In this document: piece by piece, positions 1 through 7,129 of the stretch
How the letters are laid out: each line of letters opens with the position of its first letter
Position numbering within the stretch: the first letter of the stretch is position 1
NCBI GenBank assembly: GCA_019118245.1
Contig: DWZJ01000005.1
Coordinates: 1-64,000, forward strand
Direction: 5' to 3'
DNA: 64,000 bases
Origin: Candidatus Oscillibacter excrementigallinarum
GTDB lineage: Bacteria; Bacillota; Clostridia; Oscillospirales; Oscillospiraceae
The notes under the pieces: generated by a model
Seen by the model: the letters and a program-made list of their open reading frames with translations, nothing else
What the model was told of the DNA's origin: nothing
The model's database searches: none
Program-made: the position numbers and the translations under genes

Positions 1-172
1 GGATGCGCCCCCCATTGTCGTCGTCGCAAAGTCCGCTAAGCTCCGTTTCCGCCTGCGGCGAAAACTGCGCCCGCTCCCTTGCTCCTCCTCTCCCCACCGC
101 GCGGGGCGCGGCGGGGGCCCCTTTTGGTTGCGCCAAAAAGAAAATGCGCCGCGCCCGGTGGAAAAGAAAAAA
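1..172 (+). repeat. Left arm of a ~172-bp inverted repeat (element P)
   Basis: This stretch reappears as its near-perfect reverse complement at 662-833, including the GGATGCRCCCCCC end and the GAAAACTGCGCCCGCTCCC and GCGCCAAAAAGAAAATG core. It contains no supported gene. It may extend beyond the window start, because the match begins at base 1. Fragments of the same element lie at about 3700-3775 and 4240-4345. Confidence 0.85.
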
Positions 173-180
173 TGTTGAGC

Positions 181-208
181 GCAAACTTGCACGTTCGTGC
201 AAGTTTGC
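181..208. repeat. 12-bp perfect hairpin
   Basis: GCAAACTTGCAC, a GTTC loop and GTGCAAGTTTGC form a perfect stem, followed by TTAAAT. It sits between the inverted repeat arms with no gene next to it. It could be a terminator remnant or part of the repeat; the T-run is too short to call it a terminator. Confidence 0.6.
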
Positions 209-321
209 TTAAATACGAGGGTCGGCGTGAGATGGTGCCTGCGGGTTTTCGATGACCTTCCGACGGGCGCGGCGGGGTGCGGTGGCAACTTGAATGCTGA
301 TTCCCGCGGCGCGGGTGCGGT

Positions 322-690
322 GGTCAACGGGGTGCAAGAACGCATTTGACCTGCTTCTCTTTCCGCGCGTTCCGCTTCGCTACGCGCTCCCCGGGCGGTT
401 GTGGCGGCGTGCAGCACTACACAGGGCCGAAAGCCTTCCGCGTTCCTGTAGGGGCCGATGCCTTCATCGGCCCGTTGCACCAGCTCCCGCGCGGGACAGC
501 CAGCGGCAGCGAAAAGCGGCGCAGGATGTATCCCTGACTTCCCCGGGCCAAAGGGTCCCCCAAGGGTAACGCGTTTCCGTCCCTGACTACCGCGCGGGAC
601 CGCCAACCATCCCCCGCCGGCGGCAGGAGGTCTGCGCCTGCGCAGACCGACCCGCCGAAGCGCTTTTTCTCTTCCACCGGGCGCGGCGCA
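322..690 (+). repeat. Intergenic repeat element Q, copy 1
   Basis: This non-coding block matches the reverse complement of 3752-4125. It starts with a 30-nt stretch GGTCAACGGGGTGCAAGAAC...TTTGACC that is identical in both copies. It includes the hairpin-forming GGGCCGATG...CATCGGCCC and a conserved CAGCGGCAGCGAAAAG region. It runs into the right arm of element P. I see no protein-coding content; the short ORFs here are not supported. Confidence 0.8.
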
Positions 691-833
691 TTCTCTTTTT
701 GGCGCAACCAAAAGGGGCCCCCGCCGCGCCCCGCGCGGTGGGGAGAGGAGGAGCAAGGGAGCGGGCGCAGTTTTCGCCGCAGGCGGAAACGGAGCTGAGC
801 GGACTTTGCGACGACGCAATGGGGGGTGCATCC
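662..833 (-). repeat. Right arm of the inverted repeat (element P)
   Basis: This is the reverse complement of 1-172 with only a few differences. The two arms enclose about 490 bp holding element Q. The remaining 834-947 has no recognisable gene. Confidence 0.85.
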
Positions 834-947
834 CGCTGGACAAGCCCCCTGGCGGGAGCCAGACCCCCGAGGTCGCCGTCCGGCGGCCCGCCGATCAACC
901 CCGCAGCGCAAACTCTCCACATTTCCATGCTTTTCCGAGATTTTCTC

Positions 948-976
948 TTGAAAAACATCCAAAACTAGAGTATAAT
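948..976 (+). promoter_or_regulatory. Sigma-A promoter for the DUF1858-trmK-nif3-yebC cluster
   Basis: TTGAAA and TATAAT are separated by exactly 17 bp. The initiation codon of the first gene lies about 40 bp downstream of the -10 box. Confidence 0.85.
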
Positions 977-1017
977 ACCCCTGCTGAATTTTAGAATTAG
1001 AATTGGAGGAACCTCTG

Positions 1018-1227
1018 ATGATCGAGATCAAGAAGGACACCATCATCGGTGACATCCTGGACGTGGCCCCCCAGACCGCGCCCATCTTCCTGTCCATCGG
1101 GATGCACTGCCTGGGCTGCCCCTCTTCCCGGGGCGAGACCGTGGAGGAGGCCTGCATGGTCCACGGCGTGGACTGCGACAAGCTGCTGGCCCTGGTGAAC
1201 GAGGAGGCCAACAAGAAGGCGGAGTGA
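1018..1227 (+). CDS. DUF1858 domain-containing protein
   Basis: This small 69-aa protein matches the DUF1858 family, which is found alone or attached to hybrid-cluster-like redox proteins. The family hallmarks visible are the IGDILDVAPQTAPIF start and the MHCLGCPSSRGETVEEAC segment, with paired cysteines suited to a disulfide or metal site. The ORF track begins at a TTG at 1003, but that lies inside the Shine-Dalgarno GGAGGAA (1005-1011), so the ATG at 1018 is the start. It is the first gene after a strong promoter and is followed by a stem-loop and trmK. The precise function is unknown. Confidence 0.85.
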   Translation: MIEIKKDTIIGDILDVAPQTAPIFLSIGMHCLGCPSSRGETVEEACMVHGVDCDKLLALVNEEANKKAE

Positions 1228-1241
1228 TCTCCGCATCTGCG

Positions 1242-1271
1242 GGACGCATACGGGTGACTCCGTATGCGTCC
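1242..1271 (+). other. Stable stem-loop between the DUF1858 gene and trmK
   Basis: GGACGCATACGG, a GTGACT loop and CCGTATGCGTCC form a 12-bp perfect stem. There is no T-run, so it is not a canonical intrinsic terminator. It may act as an mRNA stabiliser or processing site separating the small gene from trmK. Confidence 0.6.
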
Positions 1272-1300
1272 TCCGCCGCAAGCCGGAACAGGAGGGAGCC

Positions 1301-2017
1301 ATGGCAAGACATCTGGAACTGACGCCCCGCCTGCGGCAGATTGCCGCCTGGGTCAGCCAGGGCGCGCACCTCGCTGATGTTGGCACGGATCACGCCTATC
1401 TGCCCGTGTGGCTGACGCTGCAGGGCCGCGTGGCCTCTGCCATTGCCAGCGATCTGCGCCGGGGCCCCCTGGACCGGGCCCGGCAGACCGGCCGGCGCTA
1501 CGGCGTGGAGGACCGCATCACCTACCGCCTGGGCAACGGCCTGGCGGCGGTGAAGCCGGAGGAGTGCGACACCATCGTCATCGCCGGCATGGGAGGCGAG
1601 AACATCGCCCAGATCCTCCAGCGGGCGCCCTGGACCGCGGACGGCGGCCACACGCTGCTGCTCCAGCCCCAGAGCCGGGCAGAATCGCTGCGGGCCTTCC
1701 TGGCGGAGAACGGCTATGCCATCCGGCGGGAATCGCTGGTGCGGGACCGGGGCTTCCTCTATCCCGTGATCGAGGCCGGGGCAGGGGAGATGCACCTGAC
1801 CCTGGGCCAGCAGTGGGCCGGGGCGGACCTGCTCTACGACCCTCTGGGGGACCGGTACATCATCGAGAAGATCATCCAGCTCCAAGCGGCGGCGTCCGGG
1901 TCCAACCGGGCGTCGGCGCCAGAGGCCCGGGCGCGGGGCGACTACGCCAGGGCCGTCATCACGGAGCTTCTGCAAATGAGAGAGGAGTGGCGTCATGCCA
2001 ACGGTCCGGGAAATTGA
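1301..2017 (+). CDS. trmK: tRNA (adenine(22)-N1)-methyltransferase TrmK
   Basis: TrmK uses S-adenosylmethionine to methylate N1 of A22 in bacterial tRNAs and is a cytosolic Rossmann-fold enzyme. The 238-aa product has the SAM-binding motif LADVGTDHAYLP near residue 25 and the TrmK-typical VIAGMGGENI near residue 95. The C-terminal part carries the helical region usual for the family. The start is ATG 1301, preceded by AGGAGGGAGCC. It overlaps the next gene by 23 nt, so trmK and the Nif3-like gene are translationally coupled; this pair is commonly adjacent in Firmicutes. Confidence 0.93.
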   Translation: MARHLELTPRLRQIAAWVSQGAHLADVGTDHAYLPVWLTLQGRVASAIASDLRRGPLDRARQTGRRYGVEDRITYRLGNGLAAVKPEECDTIVIAGMGGENIAQILQRAPWTADGGHTLLLQPQSRAESLRAFLAENGYAIRRESLVRDRGFLYPVIEAGAGEMHLTLGQQWAGADLLYDPLGDRYIIEKIIQLQAAASGSNRASAPEARARGDYARAVITELLQMREEWRHANGPGN

Positions 2018-2786
2018 ACAGGCTCTGTTCCGCCTGGCCCCGAAAGAGGGGGCCCTGGACTGGGACAATGTGGGCCAGCTGCTGGGAGACCCGGACCGGG
2101 AGATCCGGCGGGTCCTGGTGGCTCTGGACATCACGGAGGCTGTGGCGGACGAGGCCATCGCCCAGGGATGCCAGCTGATCGTCAGCCACCACCCGGTGAT
2201 GAACTGCAAGTGGCTGCCGGTGCAGACCGTCCGGCAGGACACGCCCCAGGGACACCTGCTGCTGAAGATCCTGAAGAACGACCTGTCCGCCATCTGTATG
2301 CACACGAACCTGGACGTGGCTCCCGGCGGCGTCAACGACGCCCTGGCCGCCGCGCTGGGGCTGGAGGACCCTGGGCCGCTGGAGGGCACAGACGGGATCT
2401 GCCGGGTGGGACACCTGTCAAGTCCCATGCCTTTTCAGGCATTCGCCCAGCATGTCTGCCGGTGTCTGCGGGCCAACGGCGTCCGGTACGCCGGGGCGGA
2501 GGGCCCGGTGCAGAAGATCGCGGTGGGCGGCGGCGCCTGCGCCGACTACGCGGACGCGGCCATCGCCGCGGGGTGCGACGTGTTCGTCACCTCGGACCTC
2601 AGCTACCATGAATTCCTGGACGCGGAGGGGAAGGGCATCCGCCTGATCGACGCGGGCCATTTCCCCACAGAGGACCCGGTGTGCGCCGTGCTGGTGGAGT
2701 ATCTGCGCGGCCAGTTCCCGGGCCTCGACGTGTCCAAGTCCGCCTCCCACCGGGAGGTCATCCAGTATTACGTAGAAGGAGAGTAA
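1995..2786 (+). CDS. Nif3-like dinuclear metal centre protein (YqfO family)
   Basis: The 263-aa protein belongs to the Nif3/DUF34 family, hexameric proteins with a two-metal site, sometimes labelled GTP cyclohydrolase I type 2; the cellular role is not settled. Metal-binding motifs visible are IVSHHPVM, CMHTNLDVAPGGVND and LIDAGHFPTE. The length corresponds to the short form without the inserted PII-like domain of B. subtilis YqfO. The start is ATG 1995, inside the end of trmK, with GAGAGGAG upstream. It is followed 6 nt later by yebC, so these genes form one operon. Confidence 0.9.
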   Translation: MPTVREIEQALFRLAPKEGALDWDNVGQLLGDPDREIRRVLVALDITEAVADEAIAQGCQLIVSHHPVMNCKWLPVQTVRQDTPQGHLLLKILKNDLSAICMHTNLDVAPGGVNDALAAALGLEDPGPLEGTDGICRVGHLSSPMPFQAFAQHVCRCLRANGVRYAGAEGPVQKIAVGGGACADYADAAIAAGCDVFVTSDLSYHEFLDAEGKGIRLIDAGHFPTEDPVCAVLVEYLRGQFPGLDVSKSASHREVIQYYVEGE

Positions 2787-2792
2787 TATACC

Positions 2793-3530
2793 ATGTCCGG
2801 ACATTCCAAGTGGCATAATATCCAGAAGACCAAGGGTGCGGCCGACGCCAAGCGCTCCGCCGCCTTCACCAAGATCGCCAAGGAGATCATCGTGGCCGTG
2901 AAAGAGGGCGGCGGCTCCGGCGACCCCAACAACAACTCCCGGCTGGCTACGGTCATCGCCAAGGCCAAGGCCGTGAACATGCCCAACGACAACATCAAGC
3001 GCACCATTGACCGGGCCCTGGGCGCCGGCAGCACCGACAACTACGAGGCCGTCACCTACGAGGGCTACGGCCCCGGCGGCGTGGCCGTCATCGTGGAGGC
3101 CCTGACCGACAACCGCCAGCGCACCGCGCCGGAGGTCCGCCACGCGTTCGACAAGTGCAACGGCAACCTGGGCGCCCAGGGCTGCGTGTCCTGGTCCTTC
3201 GACAAGAAGGGCGTCATCGTCATCGACAACGAGGAGGGCGAGCTGGACGAGGACACCGTCATGATGGACGCCCTGGAGGCCGGCGCCGCCGACTTCGAGG
3301 CCGACGGTCCCGCCCTGGAGATCACCTGCGATCCCGACGCCTTCAACGACGTGGTGAAGGCTCTGGAGGGGAAGGGGTACACCTTCGCCAGCGCGGAGAT
3401 CGAGATGGTGCCTCAGAACTACATCACCCTCACCGGCGAGGGAGACGTGAAGAACATGGAGAAGCTCATCGACATGCTGGAGGACAACGACGACGTGCAG
3501 AACGTCTGGCACAACTGGGACAACGACTGA
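2793..3530 (+). CDS. yebC: YebC/PmpR family protein
   Basis: The 245-aa protein starts with the family signature MSGHSKWHNIQKTKGAADAKR and keeps the RTIDRALG and YEGYGPGGVA motifs. The family was named as transcriptional regulators (PmpR), and recent work links YebC/TACO1 proteins to translation of proline-rich stretches. It is a cytosolic three-domain protein of normal length. It closes the operon started at 1018 and is followed directly by an intrinsic terminator. Confidence 0.93.
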   Translation: MSGHSKWHNIQKTKGAADAKRSAAFTKIAKEIIVAVKEGGGSGDPNNNSRLATVIAKAKAVNMPNDNIKRTIDRALGAGSTDNYEAVTYEGYGPGGVAVIVEALTDNRQRTAPEVRHAFDKCNGNLGAQGCVSWSFDKKGVIVIDNEEGELDEDTVMMDALEAGAADFEADGPALEITCDPDAFNDVVKALEGKGYTFASAEIEMVPQNYITLTGEGDVKNMEKLIDMLEDNDDVQNVWHNWDND

Positions 3531-3546
3531 GCATCGCTGGATACGG

Positions 3547-3573
3547 AGAGGACGGGGAGACCCGTCCTCTTTT
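3547..3573 (+). terminator. Intrinsic terminator after yebC
   Basis: AGAGGACGGG, a GAGA-type loop and CCCGTCCTCT form a 10-bp stem followed by a T-run. Confidence 0.88.
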
Positions 3574-3751
3574 CGTCTCCTAAAAAATAAACAAAACTTA
3601 ACTTTTGTGCATTTTCGAGCAAGAGAGGACCTGTGTTTTCACATGGCGAAGGGGCCGTCCCATTGGACGGAGAATTTCAGCCATGCTGATGGCTGGGCAA
3701 TGCCCCCCCCATTTCTCTTTTGGTCTTGCCAAAAGAGAAACGGGCCGTGCA

Positions 3752-4125
3752 CGGTCCAAAGAGAAAAAACGCCTCGGCGGGTCGGTCTGCGCTTGCGCAG
3801 CCCTCCTGCCGCCGGCGGGGGAAGGTTGGCTGCCCTTTGCGGCAGTCAGAGACGGAAACGCGCTGCCCTTGGGATGACTTTTGGCCCGGGGAGGTCAGGG
3901 ATACATCTTGCGCCTCTTTTCGCTGCCGCTGGCCGGTGGTTGATGGGGCTTCTGCAACGGGCCGATGAAGGCATCGGCCCCTACGACCGCCCAGGAAGCG
4001 CGTAGCGAAGCAGAACGCGCGGAAGGAGGAACCAGTGGAACACTGGTGACGGAAATACTGGGAGCGCCGCAGCGCGAGACAGTAAAAGAGAAGCTGGTCA
4101 AATGCGTTCTTGCACCCCGTTGACC
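3752..4125 (-). repeat. Intergenic repeat element Q, copy 2, with element P fragments on both sides
   Basis: This is the reverse-complement copy of 322-690. Shared parts include GGTCAAATGCGTTCTTGCACC, the GGGCCGATGAAGGCATCGGCCC hairpin, the CTTTTCGCTGCCGCTGGC block and GCGCAGACCGACCCGCCGA (read on the minus strand). It carries about 50 extra nt around 4030-4085. The flanking 3700-3775 (TCTCTTTTGGTCTTGCCAAAAGAGAAA) resembles element P. The gap 3531-4439 holds no supported gene. Confidence 0.78.
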
Positions 4126-4239
4126 TCCGTACCATCCGCCACGGGACGGCAGTATCGACCTCGCAGAAGAGAATAGCGTGCCCGAAGACAAGGCCAAATC
4201 GAAGCAGGCACTGATACGTCGACCCCGTCGCGCGCGGAG

Positions 4240-4345
4240 GGCCACTGCACCGGAGCGCGCTTAGCGCCGTTTTCTCTTCCACCGGGCGCGGCGCATTCTC
4301 TTTTTGGGCAAGACCAAAAAGAGAATGGGGGGCGCATCCCCCGTG
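4240..4345 (-). repeat. Fragment of element P
   Basis: TTTTCTCTTCCACCGGGCGCGGCGCATTCTCTTTTTGG is shared with the right arm of element P at about 665-702, and GGGGGGCGCATCCC matches the P terminus. The middle of P is missing, so this is a shortened copy. Confidence 0.7.
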
Positions 4346-4392
4346 GAAACGGCCCCCTGCGGGAGCAGACATCCCTCTCTACCGCTGGTCGG

Positions 4393-4421
4393 TTGCCAAA
4401 ATCCGATGATTCGGGTACACT
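4393..4421 (+). promoter_or_regulatory. Promoter of the first HTH membrane regulator
   Basis: TTGCCA, a 17-bp spacer and TACACT. The -10 box is followed by GGACCCGAGGTGA. The same arrangement and the same 21-nt sequence GGTACACTGGACCCGAGGTGA occur upstream of the paralogue at 12420. The predicted leader is only about a dozen nt. Confidence 0.75.
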
Positions 4422-4439
4422 GGACCCGAGGTGATACAC

Positions 4440-5462
4440 ATGAACAAGGAGCGGCTGGGGAATTTCATCAGCGGCGAGCGGAAAAATCTGGGCCTGACCC
4501 AGAAGGACCTGGCGTCGGCGCTCCACGTGACGGACAAGGCCGTCAGCAAGTGGGAGCGGGGGATGAGTTACCCCGACGTGACGCTGCTGGAGCCCCTGGC
4601 GGCAGCCCTGGACCTGACGGTGGAGGAGCTGATGGCCTGCCGGCGGCAGGCACAGCCGGAGCAGAAAGGAGCGGAAGAGACCATGCAGAACCTATTGGAC
4701 ATCTCCCGGGACAGCGTGCGGCAGGAGCAGCGGCGGAGCTGGAAGCGGATCGCGGCGGTGCTAGTGCTGCTGGCCATCACCGCCGCCGTGGTGGCGTGGA
4801 CGAAAATCGTGGTGCCAGAGGACGGATATTACAGCATCGTTCTGAAAGAGACTGTGAATGGCAGGAACTACATCTATGTAGAGGACCGGGGACACCTGAT
4901 TCGGCTGAAGTGCGGGGAGGACGTGGACTTTGACGCCCTCACGCTGCGGGACGAGTGGGGAGACACCATTTCCTATCAGATGGACTATCAATGGAACCGG
5001 CTGACCCGCACTGGTACGGTGTCTGCCTGCGAGGACACTGGCGTCACTGTTCTGGGAAGTACCATGGATGCGACCTATGAGGGGGACTCCGGCAGTGTGC
5101 CGCTTCTCTTCGGTTACACCAGTGTCCAGTATCTCCGGGACGGCTACTACCCGGACCCCTACGCAGAGTCCGAAAATCTGGTGTTCTTATGTGACGTCCG
5201 GTATTGGCCCTATGATCCGGAGGAGCCGGCCCCCACCGGCGTCAACACCCGGGCAATCTTGGAGATAGAGGACTGCATCAACGCCGAGGCGCTGGACGTG
5301 GATGGGGACGGAGAGCCGGAGGTGGCCGTCCGCACCCGCTGGCCGGAAAAACCCTACACCGTTTATGACTATGTGGACGGAGAGATTGTGGAGACATGGC
5401 CGGACACTCTGCCGGAGGAGATTTTGGAACAGATGCGGGCCCCGTGGGAAGGGCGGTGGTGA
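4440..5462 (+). CDS. XRE-family HTH regulator with single membrane span and extracytoplasmic domain (copy 1)
   Basis: The 340-aa protein has an N-terminal XRE/Cro helix-turn-helix (about residues 5-60; LTQKDLASALHVTDKAVSKWERG). A linker follows, then one membrane helix (IAAVLVLLAITAAVVAW, near residue 105) and a roughly 220-residue outer domain. The outer domain ends in a calcium-loop-like DVDGDGEPEVAVRTRW. The layout suggests a DNA-binding protein that senses something outside the membrane; the signal and targets are unknown. The ATG at 4440 is preferred over the GTG at 4431 because GAGGTGA forms the ribosome site. A paralogue lies at 11350-12420. Confidence 0.82.
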   Translation: MNKERLGNFISGERKNLGLTQKDLASALHVTDKAVSKWERGMSYPDVTLLEPLAAALDLTVEELMACRRQAQPEQKGAEETMQNLLDISRDSVRQEQRRSWKRIAAVLVLLAITAAVVAWTKIVVPEDGYYSIVLKETVNGRNYIYVEDRGHLIRLKCGEDVDFDALTLRDEWGDTISYQMDYQWNRLTRTGTVSACEDTGVTVLGSTMDATYEGDSGSVPLLFGYTSVQYLRDGYYPDPYAESENLVFLCDVRYWPYDPEEPAPTGVNTRAILEIEDCINAEALDVDGDGEPEVAVRTRWPEKPYTVYDYVDGEIVETWPDTLPEEILEQMRAPWEGRW

Positions 5463-5472
5463 GGTGCCGCCT

Positions 5473-5637
5473 ATGGAAACTCCTGCGTATCCCCTCTGGG
5501 AGCTGTGGGTGGACCCGGTGCGGCGGGTGGTCTCCTTCCACCCGGAGGCAGGCGGGCAGTATCTGGCCTTCCGGAGCCGGGAACTGTTTCTCCGCTGCAT
5601 CGACCAGTACACCGCGCAGCAGTACCGGTATCAATAG
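5473..5637 (+). CDS. Small 54-aa hypothetical protein
   Basis: This short ORF (METPAYPLWELWVDPVRRVVSFHP...) starts 10 nt after the HTH regulator with GAGGTG six bases before the ATG, so it is very probably co-translated. It is rich in aromatic residues and arginine, has no membrane helix and no known motif. In the ORF track it is hidden as the tail of a longer spurious frame (5302-5637). Function unknown; perhaps a partner of the regulator. Confidence 0.65.
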   Translation: METPAYPLWELWVDPVRRVVSFHPEAGGQYLAFRSRELFLRCIDQYTAQQYRYQ

Positions 5638-5640
5638 GGA

Positions 5641-5675
5641 CAAAAAGAGGCCCTGGCGTTCGCCAGGACCTCTTC
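5641..5675 (-). terminator. Terminator of rnpB
   Basis: On the minus strand AGAGGTCCTGGCG-AA-CGCCAGGGCCTCTTTTTG forms a 13-bp stem with one G-T pair and a T-run, directly after the RNase P RNA. Confidence 0.88.
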
Positions 5676-5680
5676 TTGTA

Positions 5681-6256
5681 CGAGCAAGACTGTAAGCCGG
5701 GTTCTGTATCAAACAGTCATCTATCTCGACGCATCGTTGCCGATACGCTCCAGCCACCCCGGGAGCGGCCGGGCCAGCCTTGGGGGTCGGGCCCCCAGCT
5801 CCCATACCGGTGTTGCTCCGGATAGAGTTTACAGCGACGGACAGTCTCCAGCCGTCGGGTGCGCTCTTACCGCACCTTTCCACCCTTACCGACAGAGCTA
5901 CTCTCTGTCGGTAAGGGTGGCTTACCGCTCCCTGCGGGAGCGGCCGCTGCGGCGGGCTGATTTCAATCGCGAAGAGGGACCCTTCGTCCCTCTTCACACA
6001 ACACCCCTGCGCTGTTCCGCGCGGGGGCGATTGCGCTGTTCGGGGAAGTTTCCCTCGCCCCGCTCCGCGGGGCATCGTGTTCAGCCGTCGCTGTTTCCCT
6101 GACCGATACAGAGTAACTCTGCCGGCGGTTTATTTCTGTTGCACTTTTCCTGAAGTCGCCTTCGGCGGGCGTTACCCGTTATCCTTGCCCTGTGGAGCCC
6201 GGACTTTCCTCACGGACGGCCTTTCGGCCTGGCCGCGCGACTGTCTGTCTTACTCG
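5681..6256 (-). ncRNA. rnpB: RNase P RNA (type A), enlarged
   Basis: This is the catalytic RNA of RNase P, which trims the 5' ends of tRNA precursors. Read on the minus strand it has the conserved GAGGAAAGTCCGGGCTCC, the AGTGCAACAGA and AAACCGCC block, GGTGCGGTAAGAGCGCACC, and the 3' ACAGAACCCGGCTTAC. Helix P1 pairs CGAGTAAGAC with GTCTTGCTCG and sets both ends. At about 576 nt it is far longer than the usual 350-420 nt. The excess lies between AAACCGCC and GGTAAGGGTGG, about 235 nt instead of roughly 30 in E. coli, and includes an 18-bp hairpin at 5880-5920. A strong promoter and a terminator flank it. Confidence 0.95.
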
Positions 6257-6263
6257 CCCGTCT

Positions 6264-6292
6264 ATTTTACCGGAATCCGGCGGGATTGTCAA
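6264..6292 (-). promoter_or_regulatory. Promoter of rnpB
   Basis: Minus-strand TTGACA, a 17-bp spacer and TAAAAT, placed about 8 bp before the P1 5' strand. This agrees with transcription starting at the mature 5' end. Confidence 0.9.
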
Positions 6293-6299
6293 CGCCCGG

Positions 6300-6872
6300 T
6301 TACTCCGCGGCCTCCACATCGGCGGCCGTCACCAGGGCATCCCGCTGGAGATACCGGATGGCCCGCAGGGAGGCCGCGTGGGCCTCCGGATCAGAGCCGG
6401 CCACCGCGTCTGTCACGACCCGGATATGGTAGTCCCACTGGTGGGCGTCCGCGGCGGTGTAGTGGATGCACACGTCCGTCAGGCCGCCCACCAGCACCAG
6501 CGTGTCCACGTGGAGGCCCCGCAGCAGGATCTCCAGATCCGTGCCGAAGAAGGCGCTGTACCGCCGCTTGACCACCCGGTACTCCCCCGGCAGGGGGTAG
6601 GTGAGCCAGGCGAAGTCCGTGCCGGGGCTGTCCTCCAGGCAGTGGAGGCCCTCGGCGCCGTCCAGCTCCCGACCGAAATCCACATGATCCGCCCGGTGGG
6701 CCTCCTGGATGTGGATCACCGGCAGGCGGCGGGCGCGGAACACGTCCAACACCCGCCGGGCACTGCGGATGCAGTCCCAGGCGGGGTCCCCCAGATTGTC
6801 AACGGTCATGGTTTGAAAGTCCTCCTGCTGGATATCGACGACCAACAGAGCACAGTTGGTTCCCAGCTTCAT
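6300..6872 (-). CDS. Isochorismatase-family cysteine hydrolase
   Basis: The 190-aa protein belongs to the isochorismatase-like superfamily, whose members hydrolyse nicotinamide, biuret or related amides. The Asp-Lys-Cys triad is visible: Asp in LLVVDIQQED (about residue 13), Lys in VVKRRYSAFF, and Cys in GGLTDVCIHYTA. The substrate cannot be inferred. The ATG at 6872 is preferred to the GTG at 6881 because AAAGGAG then has 8-nt spacing. It stands alone between rnpB and the divergent murD. Confidence 0.85.
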   Translation of the reverse strand: MKLGTNCALLVVDIQQEDFQTMTVDNLGDPAWDCIRSARRVLDVFRARRLPVIHIQEAHRADHVDFGRELDGAEGLHCLEDSPGTDFAWLTYPLPGEYRVVKRRYSAFFGTDLEILLRGLHVDTLVLVGGLTDVCIHYTAADAHQWDYHIRVVTDAVAGSDPEAHAASLRAIRYLQRDALVTAADVEAAE

Positions 6873-7051
6873 GGCTGTCACTCCTTTTTGATGATCTCAG
6901 AAGGGGACAGCCGGGTTCAGTCCCGGTCGAAATTGACACCAAGGCTCATTCTCATCACAGCGGCACTCCTTTCCGGATACTGAGGCCAGTATAACAAACC
7001 GTTCCCTTCCGAGCAACCCGGAGAAAAACCACCAGAAGAGGGACGGCCTGG

Positions 7052-7080
7052 TTGTAATTTTCCCCGGAGTGCGGTATAAT
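7052..7080 (+). promoter_or_regulatory. Promoter of murD
   Basis: TTGTAA, a 17-bp spacer and TATAAT, about 50 bp before the murD start. Confidence 0.82.
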
Positions 7081-7129
7081 TTTTATACCTGTTGATTTCT
7101 GCCGCCTGCGCGGCGTGAGGAGCGTACCC

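Noticed and set aside
417-1307. ORFs in the 1-1000 and 3600-4400 repeat regions (for example 417-1307 minus, 3677-4372 minus)
   Set aside because: The frames span repeated non-coding elements with hairpins, lack ribosome sites and show no family similarity.
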